DNA from: Anaspis maculata
Taxonomy: Eukaryota; Arthropoda; Insecta; Coleoptera; Scraptiidae
Direction of reading: 5' to 3'
Assembly: GCA_949128115.1 (NCBI GenBank)
Contig: OX421965.1
Location: 36,637,681 to 36,701,680, forward strand
DNA: 64,000 bases
Under the pieces are notes generated by a model that was given only the letters and a program-made list of their open reading frames with translations, was not told the DNA's origin and ran no database searches. Of this stretch, positions 19,013-31,582 are shown in pieces. The position numbers were made by a program, and so were the translations under genes. The stretch's first letter is position 1. Each line of letters begins with the position of its first letter.

Positions 19013-20469
19013 AGCGGTACGCAAAAGCATACCGCATTTTGGAGTGCAGTAACAAGATTTTGCATGGGCGTACTTTATACCAAGACAAGCGATTTGACCC
19101 GCAGCACTCGATATTTCGTCCCTTAGGGGGCCAATGGGGGCCCTCCAAATTTTCAAGATACAAGAACTTTCACAAAATGATCATTAAGTATCGTCATGTA
19201 TGTCATAAGTGGAGCTTACGGATCTATTGGAAATGTTTTCATAAAATGTCGTGTCCGATTCATTCTTCACATTTGAAAAAAAAAACTTTCGCAGAGGTCA
19301 AAAAAACTGTTTTTATTTTTTCTGCTGTGCAAGGAAACGATAAATTCATATGTTTTGTTGCGTTCCCAACTAAATCGCGTTCCGTAAGCCCAAATATGAA
19401 GACAATTTTCTCGCAATATCATTTTCCCAAGAAGAGGTGACCTCTTCAGTACACTTTTTTCAACAGCATATTTTTCAATGTTCCTAGTGGATAAGACTGT
19501 CAATTTTCGCAGATATGAGAAGCTTGAACTCTTTTCTTAGTAATTTCCATGATACATGGCTTCAAAACACACAAGAGAGCCCTAAAACTTTTTTTTTTCT
19601 GCTGCGCCGTCAAATTTTTGGCATGTTGATTTTGTAGTAGGGGAAACGCGCAAATAAATAAGATCTAGTCTAGGCGAATAAAATCTACCGGAAAATATAC
19701 CTACTTACACCTAACGACTCTGCGTTTTGTTGTACTGCAATAAAACACGGCATGGAAGAATATTTTCTGTTGAAACCAAATCGCCTGCGCCTGCAGCCTG
19801 GATTGAATACTGGTCCGCGTCTCTCCTACTATAAAATCAAAATATCGTAAGTTGGACGGCCCAGCAGAATTTTTTTTTTTTGGGCTCCCTTGGGCGTTTT
19901 AGAGTCATGTTGCTTCGCAACTACCAGGAAAAGAGTTCGAGGTCTCCATTCCTGCAAAAATTACGAGTGATATCCAGTGGAGACATAGAAAGAAATGCTC
20001 TTGGAAAAGAGGTACCTACTGAAGAGGTCACCACTTCTTTGAAAAATACCATTACAAGAAAAATTCCTTTATAATTAGTTTTAGGGAATGCGATTTAGTT
20101 GGGAACGCAACAGAACATATGAATTTATCGTCTCCTTGCATAGAAGAAAAAATAAAAACAATTTTTTTGACCTCTGTCAAAGAAATTTTTTTTCAAGTGT
20201 GAAGAATGAGTCGGACACAACGACAATTGATGAAAATATTTTCAATAGACCCGTAAGCTTCACTTATGACATACATGACGATACTCTATGATCATCATGT
20301 GGAAGTTCTTGCATCTTGAAAATTTGGAGGGCCCCCATTGGCCCCCTAAGGGACAAAATATCGAGTGCTGCGGGCCAAATCGCTTGTCTTGGTATAAAGT
20401 ATGCCCATACCAAATCTCGTTACTGCACTCCAAAATGCAGTATCGATGTGTTTTTAGGTGTGTACCGCT
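19013..20469. mobile_element. 1.46-kb inverted-repeat (foldback) element
   Basis: Arms of roughly 600 bp (19,013-19,640 and 19,845-20,469) are imperfect reverse complements. Outer ends read AGCGGTAC and GTACCGCT, followed by the shared 'gcattttggagtgcagtaac'. Later landmarks repeated in reverse are 'ggggccaatgggggccct', 'cgataaattcatatgttttg' and 'gaagaggtgacctcttcag'. Open frames inside are mirror images of one another and show no transposase motif. It lies between genes 1 and 2. Confidence 0.8.
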
Positions 20470-20824
20470 TGCACTATTTGGACTGATCCAAGAATTGCAT
20501 CTTGCACCCCTGGACAAGGTTCTTGATAAATTTCTCTTCAAACAATCAAAAGTTGAATGATTTTTTATTTTTCTTAATATAAAGAATAGATAAAATATTG
20601 AATAAAACAGATTCCTTCTTCTTCTTCCCATGAGTAACCTCCCCTGGAGGAAACCCTCGAGGCATTTAGTTTAAATACATTTATTAGAACTATTCACCTC
20701 TTTTTTCCCCAAGAAATCTTCTGTATCATGCCATTTCACCCACCCCCGAGCCATGACCACAGGTACAATAGTTTGCCTGCTATCAAAGATGACGAGAAAA
20801 GAAACAAAAAAAGACATTGAATAT

Positions 20825-22044
20825 CTTATTTATTTGACATCAACTAACAGCAAAGATTGTACAAGCCTTTTTCAATAAACGTTCAGTTGTTATACAAATT
20901 AACAACTACAAAGAAATGTACAACATGTTGACATTGTCAATACAAATATCTGTGCATATATCACAAATTTCCAAAACTCACAATAATTAGGGCCACCTTG
21001 TATTCTCTTAGACCCAACAAAATGCTCCACACACATTATGAAAACGAGGCCTCCTAGAGGTTTCCGTACAACGAGAGAAATAGGGAGAACTGGGGGGGGG
21101 GGCTAGGGCGGGCGCAGTGGAAAAACAATACAATATTAAAAGGTACCCTCCTGCAGTACCACACAACTTCTAAACATTAAACATTATTATACACATGTTC
21201 AGGATTTTTTTTATTTCTTATACATTATATACCAGCGAGTTTTGAGTTCCTATATTTGGGCATTATGTAAAAATACCCAATGTTTTGACTAGGTTTACTT
21301 TCCATATAAATAAAAAAGCCCATTAGTGGCATACAAGTCTCCTACAAAAACTAAAACGCGGCAAAATCCTCTTTTATTATATCAGGCCTCTTGTCAATTG
21401 AACACGCTACAACTAGCGGGTAGATAGAAAAAAATCTGTACAAAAATTACCAGGCTAGTTGTGAATGTATTCCATTTACGTCGCAACTGTTACATCGTTA
21501 AATATAAAATGTAATACTTAACATCTACTTTGTACAACTTTAATTTTATACAATATTTACAATATAGGTATTATTCCACTACATGAGGGGGACAAAAAAA
21601 GGGTAATAACTGAAATATATCTATATATTTATATAATATTTTGTCTTACATAATTAGGCAAAATAATCAGTTCGTATATATACATTTTCGGCGACGTTAG
21701 CCATATTTGTTTTTTGTTTCAATTTCATTATTATTCTGTTTTTTTTTTGTAATTCGGTGTGGGTACAATTCATAAGACGGACAGTGTGCATATCCCACTT
21801 TTGGATCTGCAGATGATAAAAACTAATATCGACACAGCCTTCTTCGCTTCAATTTACAAGACAATATACCGACAATCCTCGACAAAATTCAACGCTTCCT
21901 TTTTACAGGTAGCCCGACAGCAACAAACTTTCGCCAACAGCAATTACAATCGTCTTATCAAGACGGCGTCTTCGACTTTTTTGGGTGTAAAGTCGAGAGA
22001 GAAAGAGAGCCTTGCAGTTCTTCTGTCTTCGTGTTTTTGAAATT
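20825..22044 (-). other. Probable 3' UTR of the IRF2BP-family gene
   Basis: AT-rich sequence downstream of the gene 2 stop. On the minus strand it carries an AATAAA at 20,829-20,834 near its far end and a Pumilio-type UGUAAAUA at 21,554-21,561. It has few long frames and no mobile-element ends. Long regulatory 3' UTRs are common for such regulators (established), but the extent here is inferred. Confidence 0.5.
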
Positions 22045-22170
22045 TTAAGTCTCCCGCTCCTTCTTCACTTTGTACTCCTCGCCAAGGATTGTAGCTATCT
22101 CGCCTTGCATGAAGGCCCAAGGGACGTTCGAATTCGCCAAGGGGCATTTCTCGCCGCTCGGGCAGTAAAC
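22045..22170 (-). CDS. IRF2BP-family coregulator, exon 4 (end of RING domain)
   Basis: Last coding exon, 42 codons including the TAA stop at 22,045-22,047. The acceptor is CATTACAG before 22,170, phase 0, matching the GAG|GTAGGC donor of exon 3. It encodes [11 protein letters not shown], which supplies the last two cysteines of the C3HC4 RING, then [18 protein letters not shown] and a short basic/acidic tail. The tail after the second cysteine is the near-invariant end of the IRF2BP family. This exon confirms the gene ends here. Confidence 0.93.
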   Translation of the reverse strand, partial: VYCPSGEKCPLANSNVPWAFMQGEIATILGEEYKVKKERET

Positions 22171-22444
22171 CTGTAATGTAAATAAAGTTGTTTGAGATTT
22201 TTTCATCAACAATTTTCATACAGTTTAATTTTGGAAAAGTATCAAAATATTTGTGAGATACTGTGTCGCAATCAAGTTTCCACGAACTACTGACCAAAAC
22301 AAGGCTTTAGGAAACGTATGAACAAAAATTCCATAGCAACGGAATCGCGGATCTTTTCTTGTTGGTGTAAATTTAGCATCTGTCACAGTGAAATTTCAAT
22401 TTTACCACTTACAAAAGATTAGCAAACAACATCCATAATCCGCT

Positions 22445-22570
22445 GTTCGAAATTCGAGTAATTTGCCGGTTTTCTGTCATACTGATAGGAAATTACCGAA
22501 GATTTCCGAATCAGTAATTTCCTTACATGTGGATATGACAGAAAACAGGCAAATTAAGCAAGTTTCGAAC
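22445..22570. repeat. 126-bp imperfect palindrome in intron 3
   Basis: Ends 'gttcgaaa' and 'tttcgaac', with internal complementary segments 'ggttttctgtcatact' / 'atatgacagaaaaca' and 'ggaaattac' / 'gtaatttcc'. It lies in the 781-bp intron between exons 4 and 3 of gene 2. Probably a short MITE. Confidence 0.65.
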
Positions 22571-22951
22571 GTTGAAGCCCTATATTTTGCTCATACTGTA
22601 TTTTCTCTTGAAAAGGTGCCAAAAGTCAAAAGCGGTGCAAAACTTTTCTTGCTACCTACTTATTTTAAAAACTGGAGACATGAATGTTTCCAAATAGAAA
22701 TTAAGGTTCATCTTTCCAGAATTCTTTACTGCATGATGATGGTATGTAGAAGACGATTACGTCGAAATCCTGTTCAAACTTTCAATAGCGTCAAGTGAAA
22801 CAGACTGAAATATCTGTCACATGTCATTCTCATATCGGTCACTTTGGTGTTGTTTTTTTTTTTCGTTTTATTACTGATTGGCAAGAATTACAGAAGAATG
22901 AACCATGCCGTGTAGAATGTAAATATTTATGAAAAGGGGTGAGATGCCTAC

Positions 22952-23229
22952 CTCAGAACCGGCCCCCTGTCTCTTGATGCTCTCCCTGCTGCACGGGAAG
23001 CAGAACTTATGGTGGGGCACTGATGGACATTGAACAAAATGCGTGTCTTCCAGACGTTCCTGGCACAAAGTACATTTTAGGGTCGTTGTAGTTTGAGTGG
23101 CCGGTGCTACGTTATCAGATGCAGTCAGGGGATCAGCGGAGCCGCCGATATTTGTGCCGGCTTCAGTCGAAGTCACCGTTGTCGAAGACACGTGCCTAGA
23201 GCCTGAAGACCTCCTGCCACTGGACGAAC
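22952..23229 (-). CDS. IRF2BP-family coregulator, exon 3 (start of RING domain)
   Basis: 278-nt exon, entered in phase 1 (acceptor GGATTTTGCAG before 23,229) and left in phase 0 (GAG|GTAGGC). It begins with a Ser/Gly/Thr-rich disordered stretch and then enters the C-terminal [24 protein letters not shown] followed by [20 protein letters not shown]. Cys and His spacing (C-x2-C, C, H, C-x2-C) matches the atypical C3HC4 RING of IRF2BP1, IRF2BP2 and IRF2BPL. In vertebrates this domain mediates the contact with IRF2 and E3-ligase activity has been reported (established for the family); here the role is inferred. Confidence 0.93.
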
Positions 23230-24027
23230 CTGCAAAATCCAAAATATTCAACGTCTATTCTTATTTAATTTTCATTTCATATCTATTATTATTCAGCCAA
23301 TTGGTTCAGTAACTTCACCAGGGTTCCCGCTAGCCAATGGAGTCAAATGTACCTGACTTTTCCCTGATTATCCAGACAGATTTTTCTCTGAGTAAAGAAA
23401 TTCTCAAATATCAAACAGCAGAAAGCTATCAGTTGAAATTAGAAATATTCACTTTTGAAAACGAAATCTTGGGGTCACTTTTCAAATAACTATTAGTAAA
23501 ATTCTTGCAGAATGTCCTGACTTTTCCAGGTCTTCCAGACTACCGGTAACCCTGTTTACTTTAGTTACGTTGGTCATCGTGACTTGATGCCATTCATGTC
23601 AAAGCAGAGCAAAAAGCCCACTAAGCATAATGTTCAAAAATCATCAACTGTCATACGAAATATACTGGTAGACTGGTAGATCAAAGTCAGTGGATCTAGA
23701 CTGTTCTGGAATTTGATTTTGGGATAAAAAGCGGTTACTTGTCAAAATGAGGTGACCGTTGCAAAGAAAGATCTTGACAAGAACTGAAACTTCCAGTTGG
23801 AAAAAATCAAATTCCAAAGCTGTCTTGATTCAGTTGCCAAGAACTGCTCGAGAGGCCAAACAGGCCTAGAATTTTGGACTGACATTCACATACACATGTT
23901 CATCCCCTTGACGAAGTAAGTTTTTGATCGCCTTTGACAGTACGCACTGAATAGAAAACTGTTACTGTGAAATAGACGCCACTATATTTTTCAAACAAAC
24001 ATTGTAGTAACAAAAAGGGAGGATTAC
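23230..24027. other. Intron 2 of gene 2
   Basis: 798-bp phase-1 intron between exons 3 and 2. No embedded element or RNA gene was seen. Confidence 0.8.
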
Positions 24028-24297
24028 CTGTCGAATTGGGAGAATGCTGAGAGCCCCTGGAGGCTGATCTGGGCGCAGCAACGTTGCTGGGGGGGCTGCC
24101 TCCGGTCGACCTGGGGCTGCCGGGGGGCAAATTATCCGCGACGGACATCAGGGCGGCCATGGGGCTCTGTCCCGTGCCCCCAGAGGGCTGCGTCTGTTGC
24201 GTGGTCCCGGCTGCGTTGGCTTCGGGCGGAGAGCCAGTCCTACTGCTCAGGGGCGAGCTCGAAATCGTTCCGTTGGCACTGGCCACTGAAACTGGGG
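24028..24297 (-). CDS. IRF2BP-family coregulator, exon 2 (conserved middle motif)
   Basis: 270-nt exon, phase 1 at both ends. The acceptor is CATTTTGCAG before 24,297 and the donor ACAG|GTAATC. It encodes a Ser/Pro/Gly/Thr-rich segment with the family landmark SPMAALMSVADNLPPGSPR, followed by repeated SP sites that could be phosphorylated. It joins exon 1 as FKPN-A-PVSVASANGT. GC content (about 65%) is far above the flanking introns, as expected for this conserved exon. Confidence 0.9.
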
Positions 24298-25609
24298 CTG
24301 CAAAATGTTCCTTCATTAGCAAAACAAACCGGATTATTTTTATGAACGATCCTTCAAATAACTTCCGAAAACGACACACACATCAGCAAAACCACGTGGA
24401 AATTTGTTTAGGTAACTCGTATTTTGCCGGAGGTATTTCCGAGCTTGTTACATCATCACGCAAGCGGATTCGACTTCCTGTAACGATTAGACTGATATAC
24501 TGCAGAAAAAAGGAGACAGTAATCACGGGTTCTTAAATTGCCATCTCACACACCGAGTGCCAGTGAAAGTATCGTATAAATCTGGCTTGTTAACGTGCTA
24601 AAAACAGAAACGGCTGTTTTTCTGGTGCTTGATGTCAACTCAAGGGTTTGGATCTTGCATTTCGATCTGTATTTATTTCAGTGACTCTGTTTCAAATTCG
24701 TTCAATCCACTTTATGCATGCTCTAGTAGGTAAATTTAATAGTTAGGTAATGGATTATTGCCATTAACATCTGTTATAGTACAGGTTACAGTGGGCAATC
24801 AAAGGAGACTTCCTTTGCTAACACTAGCCACTGGCTTTTGTCGAGGTAGGGATAGTTACACAAAATTGCACTTGACACCATATACTGCATACTCCATCCG
24901 AGCTGTGGTTCAAGAGGCATTATTCCAGTTTTCAAAAACACAAGACTGATCGTACCGCTCCTACCCTATATTTGTTCTAAAATGCTGTCCATAAAATTTT
25001 CCATAAAGCCACGTGAATAAAATTTCACGCTTTTCTTACACTACATCATTACGCTCTGTGTCGCTTGCTTATCTACCGTCATTGAAAGTTCAAACAAAAC
25101 ACACAGGTGTGTTTTAACAGCCGACAGTAACAGGTACCTGCAACAATATTATATTGTTGATACTATTTATAAATAATAATTACAACACAAACGACAAACC
25201 CGACAATTACCGGCGACCTTCTAGGCTACAGTGTGCACAATAATCATGAAACTGAGTCATGCTTGTGCACCCACTAGGTAATAGATAGGTAGGTATTAAA
25301 TGAAGTTATGTGAAGTGTGCACGATTTCCTTGTGGTTTTCCTTCAGATTTTCTTATTCGGACAGCTACTAAAGGGGGCGTTTGAAGAAATCCAACATAGC
25401 AAAGAAGTGGAAGTAGATAAGTAATCAGGTATCTGCCTTAGAAAGGAGTACCTATATTATGTTGACGATTTCATTACAATAGAATGAATTTTGGAAAAGT
25501 ATCGCCGAGTCAAGATGATAAAAGATGCTAGCGGAATGTAAAAAACGAACAAGCATCTTGTTAAAAGAGGTTTCTAGTTTCTTATGTGACTAAAAAAGTT
25601 GTTGACAGG

Positions 25610-26037
25610 AATCGGTTTTTGTTAATTTTTTCTTCAAGTAGAAACTCCCTCAAAGAAAAATGTACGGACAATTCTATGTATTTAACTTTCAAAATTTCCA
25701 CACAATTTTTTTTTAAATTCTCGATTTTGTTTTTTGAAATTTTGAAAACAAGATAACAACGCCCATACCTACGACACTTTCTTCGAGAAAGTCACATGCC
25801 GAATTTGAACTTTTTAATTTCAAAAAAAGGTACCAAAAATGGTTTCCCGTAAACATGAAAAAATGAATTGGTAGAAATCATTTTTTTTTTTTGAAAATAG
25901 GAAATTCAAATTCAGCATGCGACTCCCTTAAAGAAATATGTATGGGCGTTGCTATCTAATTTTTAAAATTTCAAAAAACAATAAAAATAATTTTGACGGA
26001 GTTTCTACTTGAAGAAAAAAATAAACAAAAACCGATT
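25610..26037. repeat. 428-bp inverted-repeat element
   Basis: Ends 'aatcggtttttgtt' and 'aacaaaaaccgatt', continuing inward with 'cttcaagtagaaactccctc' versus its complement and with 'acgcccatacctac' / 'gtatgggcgttg'. AT-rich, non-coding, inside intron 1 of gene 2. Confidence 0.75.
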
Positions 26038-26344
26038 CGAGTTGAAAATGAAAAATCCGCCAGAAGGGCAACTGAAATAGGCACAAAATACTCGAAATTC
26101 TAGATATTTACTCAAATGGTTTCCTCGTGAATTTTTTATTTTATAAGTACCTAGGACTCGTCTATTTTGTTTCAAATTTATAAAACTGAATGCAAAAAGT
26201 TGATGTATTGAATCATTATAATACTCAATAGTGAATGGAAATGATAAAATCACTACTGAAAGTCGCAAAAGCAAATTAAGTCATAAAAGGTAACAAAGGT
26301 ACCCGTGCAGTTCACCATGTACGCACGGGCGGTACCCATCACAA

Positions 26345-26416
26345 GCCTCTTTAGCTCAGTGGTAGAGCACTGGTCTCGTAAACCAGGGGTCGTGAGTTCA
26401 AACCTCACAGGAGGCA
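26345..26416 (+). tRNA. tRNA-Thr (anticodon CGT)
   Basis: A 72-nt cloverleaf without intron. The acceptor stem is GCCTCTT with AGGAGGC (one G-T pair) and the discriminator base is A. The D arm is GCTC-AGTGGTA-GAGC. The anticodon stem CTGGT/ACCAG encloses the loop CTCGTAA, so the anticodon is CGT and reads ACG codons (Thr). The T arm is GTGAG-TTCAAAC-CTCAC. Internal A and B boxes (TAGCTCAGTGG, GTTCAAACC) are intact. A T7 run starting about 5 nt downstream can terminate RNA polymerase III. It lies antisense in intron 1 of gene 2. No other tRNA is in the window. Confidence 0.96.
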
Positions 26417-27141
26417 ACAAATTTTTTTAATTTTTTTTTATGCTACAGAGTTTACAAGAACGTCTGCCTTTTCCAAAAATCAAGTCGGATTTTTTTTTAA
26501 CATTATACCAATTTCGAAACGAATTTTTTTGAAAATGACACGCTTATACCTAAAGGAAAAGTACAGTGTAAGTGGGCACCCAAGAGATTGATAAAACTTG
26601 GTATCTGGCTTCACGTGGTATGTTGATAAGATATTATTAGGCAGCGCAGTAAGAAACAGAGCGAAAATGAATGATAAAATGAAAGTACCGCAGCTAGCTA
26701 TAGCTATGAATGGCAACCTCAAGACAAAACGTCAATAAAGTGGCATAGGTCAGGGATGGTGGAGGGTCACAACTTTATGTATGTAGGTGGCGTTTTATGT
26801 ACATATCATTTGGTTTTTTGTGGTACATTTTGATCGTACATTTCATTGATCTCGTAGGCTTTGATTTTTTTCTTTCGAGTGGGCGGCGTTGCTACCAACA
26901 TAATTTAATCGATTATTTCGACATTATTCACGACTTCGTAATCTGAGTAGTCCAAACTCCGAATAAAACATGTGAGATATAGCGTAGTACTTCTTTTTAT
27001 GATAATCATTGAGATACAGGCAACTAAATATTATTACTACTATGTATAGCCTATTCGCGATTTCGCCTTAGACCAAAGTGATGGCGCCAAATTTGAATCT
27101 TATGTTGTTTTGGAATGATGTGCATCCCGGGCGTCTGGCGA

Positions 27142-27307
27142 AATTTGACATTTGAGTTGCAATTGAAAATAATGCTTGCGGTAAGCCAAATCGAGTTCAC
27201 CCTTAGAGATGATCATCAATTTGAGAGCGTTTGATAATGATCTTTGATTTAGGAAGAGGAACTCGATTTGGCTCCCAAAACCAATATTTCGAGTCAAATG
27301 TCAAATT
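27142..27307. repeat. Double inverted repeat, 166 bp
   Basis: Two nested complementary pairs share one axis: 'aatttgacatttga' (27,142-27,155) with 27,294-27,307, and 'gccaaatcgagttc' (27,185-27,198) with 27,259-27,272. The two pairs are separated by unpaired sequence. Possibly a decayed MITE in intron 1 of gene 2. Confidence 0.65.
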
Positions 27308-28577
27308 CCGAGGTTGCCTTAGATGCACACTATATTTTGAAGCAACGTACAGGCATTTTCGAGAACAAAAGTATGATTTAGAGATTTGCATAATCCTTCC
27401 GCCAGGTGACTTGATGCCAATCAAAATAAGAAAGGAAGAATAATAAGGATAAGGATAAGGAAGAATAAGGATGGCGCTGACATCACATTTTTGTTATTTT
27501 TCTCTAAATCGTTGGTCACAACTTTTAGATTTCATCGGCTGCGATATTTGATTCTGCTGCTTGCATTTTTGCGATAATTCACATTTAAAAAAAAGTTGCG
27601 TGTGCTTAACAAGATGTTTGAATTTTCAACGAGCTTTGAACGCTGAATGTAGACTAACCGTATGAGGTATCTACTAATGACCTTTTCCTCGCCTTTTCAT
27701 ACAAGAAACAACTAAGTAGGTAGCATTAAAAGTGAATTACTTTGAAAACAATTCCAAAACATCGCCCATTCAACATAATAAGCCAGAGTTGAGAAAGTTC
27801 TTTATATTTTTAGTATACGTCGGCAACGTAGATAAGTTTTATCATTAGTTTATTAAAAAATCACATTATCATTGGTTTGCTTTTAGTCGACGATTCGACA
27901 TCTTACATCTCAGCTGAATCACGATTCTTCATCTCTTCTCATTTCTAATACTAATTTTTAGTTTCCCAGATCACAAGGGGGGAGCAATGGGAGGGAGCAT
28001 ACAAAAATTCACCTTGCATTTATTCCAATTTTCAAAATCGAATCATTTTTTTTTGGTCAAAAAATTAAATTGGTGAAAGGTAACGTCGTCGTAGCAAGTC
28101 TACTATAGCAAGCACTACATAGGTAATTGAAATTGAATACTCACAACGAAAATATTCATGCAAAAGCGTTAATAAGAAAGGTCTTTTACTTAATTTCAAC
28201 ACAATAATAATTGTACTAACATGTTTTCTCGTGGTGAATATTGAAATATTGAGTTAAGAAATATCTTGTTTCTTTTTATATGTATAAAGAAATCAACGAC
28301 AAAGATATTGAGTATCAAGGCGGCGACTCTGACTGTCAACACTGTCAACTAGATTTCTTGTAGGAATCCATATAAATCTTCTAGTTGGAGTGTATAACCA
28401 TGTATAATAATATTAAAAGGGGTTTTAAATAGTCGTCTCCGACAGTAAAACTTCTATTTGACTGCAGTTTCGTCTTCTGATCAATTCGTAGCCATTTTCA
28501 ATAAGTAAATGTAAAAGTAATAAAGATATTAAGTTGAATAAAATGTCAAATTCATATTTTTACTTTTTTTTTCCAAT

Positions 28578-28650
28578 TAGGTGTTCAAGGCTTTCAAAGG
28601 CGAAGGTCCCGGGTTCAAATCCGCACTGGGCCAGATGGACTTTTTCACGC
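28578..28650 (+). repeat. Possible tRNA-derived SINE head
   Basis: GGTTCAAATCC at 28,612-28,622 is a perfect RNA polymerase III B box in a context (aaggtcccGGGTTCAAATCCgcactgggccag) resembling a T arm. An A box is not convincing. The 104-codon frame running through it from 28,581 is not a recognised gene. Confidence 0.35.
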
Positions 28651-29759
28651 GTTCCTTAGTACTGGGGTATCTACTATCGTGCGGTGATGCGGGATGCCCC
28701 GGGAAAATAAAAGGGATGAAACGAGAAAGCCATCGAACCAAAACCCTACTGATGGATCCCCCACTGTTCCTAAAAAATGTCTTCGTTGTTGTTATTGTCA
28801 TCACTGTTATCGCTACTGAAAAACCTGCTAAAAACCTAGTGGTTGATGAGAGCAAAAAAAAGGGTAAAAATGACGTCGGTACTGAGCCAAAATAGGTAGG
28901 ATTCGATTAACGAAAGAACGAACTCGATATGCTGAACTGTTCGGAATGTATCTAATATGGTAGATTTAGAGAAATTTTGCTAGGCAATAAGAAAAAAGGA
29001 CGAAAAAATTAAAAAAAGGTTACAAATGGCCAAATACTTAGCCTCCACCATTACGTCCAGCGAAGCAAAAAAAAACTCGAAAAAATCCTTTGACCTGTAC
29101 TTTTAATTACTTAAGTAGGTTTTTACAAAATTGTTATTGTGAACTGTCTTCATGAGTTTTTCATTAAGTTGCTACCTACTACAAAGCAACTCTCTTTAAA
29201 AGAGTGAACATTGTTCTTCATTATTGAATCCCTATTGTCCCTTATCCATCAAGCGTCGCATGGGATGGTCCATGACCTATCCTGTTCAAACACGATGTCT
29301 ATATATCGAAGCCAACCCCGGCTAGAGCCACTTGAGCGAAAGTGAAAGCGACATGAAGTCCTACAACAGTTGAATGAACTCGCATTCACACATCCGTAAG
29401 GGGTGGGGGGTCGTTCAGACGGGGTAAGAGTAGAGCTATTTGTATTGTTTGTATTAGGACACCGACCCCACCAGTGCCAATATCCAGAAGGTGGTGTTTG
29501 TCGAAGTTTGTACCAAGTAGGTACAAGATTTGAATAAAAAATTTAGAAACGTCAAACGAGATAGTTGCCAATACCTAGGTCAAAAAACTACAATACCGAT
29601 CTGTCAATAGTGTCAATACAGGAAAGGGTCAGTTGACTGTGTTCTCTACGGTTAGGTTAGATAAGAGTGTCGGCTATTGAGCTAATATTTTTTTGGTTGC
29701 GGAAGATAAGCCTACTACTACTGGTCACTCACTGCCCAAGTGCCTACTGTCATTAAGAT

Positions 29760-30480
29760 CCGACAGAAGAACAGCCCGAGCGCTGATCGACGACAAGCCG
29801 AAAATATAGTCCACAACACGAATCCCATCCATAAACAAAGCACGTGACGTATCCGTTCGCTAAAAGTGTATAAATGTGGCAACGGCGCCGCGTGACGCCA
29901 TTTCCGTTGTCGGAGTTGGCGTTGCTCTTGATGTTTTGAGTGCAGAAGAGTCCCAGAGAGTGTGGCTCTGTGCGTCCGTTGTATGATTGTGTGTGTGTGT
30001 GTGTGCCAGTGTATGTGTGTGAGTGTTAAAAATACGTAACGCCAGAAAAAAAGCGAACCGTAGTGCGGTCACATTCCCTTCTGCCGAGCGCGGCCGAAGG
30101 TCGGCCGTTCGGCAGCCATCGACCTAGCCGACCAAATTGTCACGGCTTACGTCACGCGAGAGACGCACTCCGTCGTCGACAAAACGGGGTCACGTGAGCG
30201 AACACGTAGCAGCGTGAGCACGGCTCACACAACCAGCGGACCGACCGACAGACCACAGCCGCCCCGGCGTACTCCACTTCTTGTTTTGTATTTTGCTCGG
30301 AACAGCAGAGCCGGCGTTGCCATTGCCCACAGCTCACACAGCCTGCTTGCGTGCGTGCCACTTACACTTGGCACGCTAAAAAAACGCAACATCAACACAA
30401 TTCTGGGTGTGTTGGTTGGTGTTGTGTGTGTGTTCTGAGGCGGATATTTTTAATCTGCACTGACCAGTTTTGTTGGGAGG
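29760..30480. promoter_or_regulatory. CpG-rich island in intron 1, possible internal promoter
   Basis: A GC- and CpG-rich block in AT-rich surroundings, with CACGTGACG at about 29,841, 'tacgtcacgcgag' at about 30,150, 'gtcacgtgagcg' at about 30,188 (E-box CACGTG and CRE half-sites), and a (TG)n run at 29,989-30,024. Similar text surrounds the 5' end of gene 2 at 48.9-49.3 kb. It may be an alternative promoter or enhancer of gene 2, or the start of an unseen non-coding transcript. No coding exon is attached. Confidence 0.4.
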
Positions 30481-31344
30481 TGGCATTTATTATTTATTTA
30501 TATTGTCGAGGGAAAATCCTCTCGTTCTGGCTCTATCCTTGCTGATGAGTGACTTTGACTCAAATCGTTTCCTGCTCTCGCTCTAAAAGCAATACAATGG
30601 CATTTTTGCAACACCGAAACTTGACCTTCACGAATTCACGATGCCATCTCGGAAGAACGGAATTTTTGACGCGGTAGCAGGTTGTTTTGCCGGTGCTAAG
30701 AGCAGCTGGTTTTTTGCTTCTCGCTTCGTTGCTCCTTCGACCACTCGTTTTTTTCACTGTGCAAGAAGAATGTTCTGCTACTCTTTTCATGATTTTCTAC
30801 CATTTTACCCTAAAGAAACTACCAAGTTGTGGCATTACACGACGATACCAGCACCGCTACTCAAAAAATATCTCAAGAACTTCTACGAAGTCAGAAAACT
30901 ACCCTTCAGATTAAAGTAGGTGCTCTGGTATTGCAAAGAATATAACGATACGTTTTCGAGGAGCTTCTTCCATAGTTCTCTAGAGCATGAGACACCAGGT
31001 AATTGTGCTAACTATTTTGAAACTTGTAAGCCAGCAAACAGCAGCACCCACTGAAAGAATTGCATGAATCGGTCTTCTGTCTAGACAGGCAAGGTCTTGC
31101 GAACTTCAGTGTTCGTTCCTTGGTGGTCTTGAATTCTCAAGGCAAGACAGCTCTGTTAATAAATACCTTTTGTATGGTTTCGAAAGAAAATGAATCAGTC
31201 GTGAACTTTCGCTGTTCAGCTTGCTCAACAAATCTAATGGGAGGAACGCCAGGTTCTCGCGCGTACCTAAGAAATTTTAAAGAAGAATTCTGGACTCGAT
31301 TCCGGTCATAGTGAAAAATTGCCTGAGAGACTTTGCAGCCTCTG

Positions 31345-31369
31345 CTACTACTACTACTACTACTACTAA
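31345..31369. repeat. (TAC)n microsatellite
   Basis: About eight uninterrupted CTA/TAC repeats in intron 1 of gene 2. Confidence 0.9.
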
Positions 31370-31582
31370 ACTGACGATAAGTATCTACTTATTGAAGCTC
31401 GAAGGGGAAAAACCAAGGGAGAAATTTCCTGTTGTATTACCGTCCGTTTAATGGCAAGGAATGACAAGGAAGTAGAACAAGGAGAAACGAAGGAAAGAGG
31501 CCAGGAAGATTGAATGAGTAATGAAAAAAGTAGGTAATGCGATACTTGAGACTGGGAACCAGTTACCCGGGGCACTTGAGAA

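Noticed and set aside
21090..21110. Poly(G)/poly(C) runs (also 13,126; 15,007; 52,921) as functional sites
   Set aside because: Simple mononucleotide runs near repeat ends; no positional pattern that supports a function.
28581..28895. 104-codon plus-strand frame
   Set aside because: Overlaps a tRNA-like B box and dispersed-repeat text; amino-acid sequence matches nothing I recognise.
29860..30072. Minus-strand frame with alternating Thr-His
   Set aside because: Translation of the (TG)n microsatellite.
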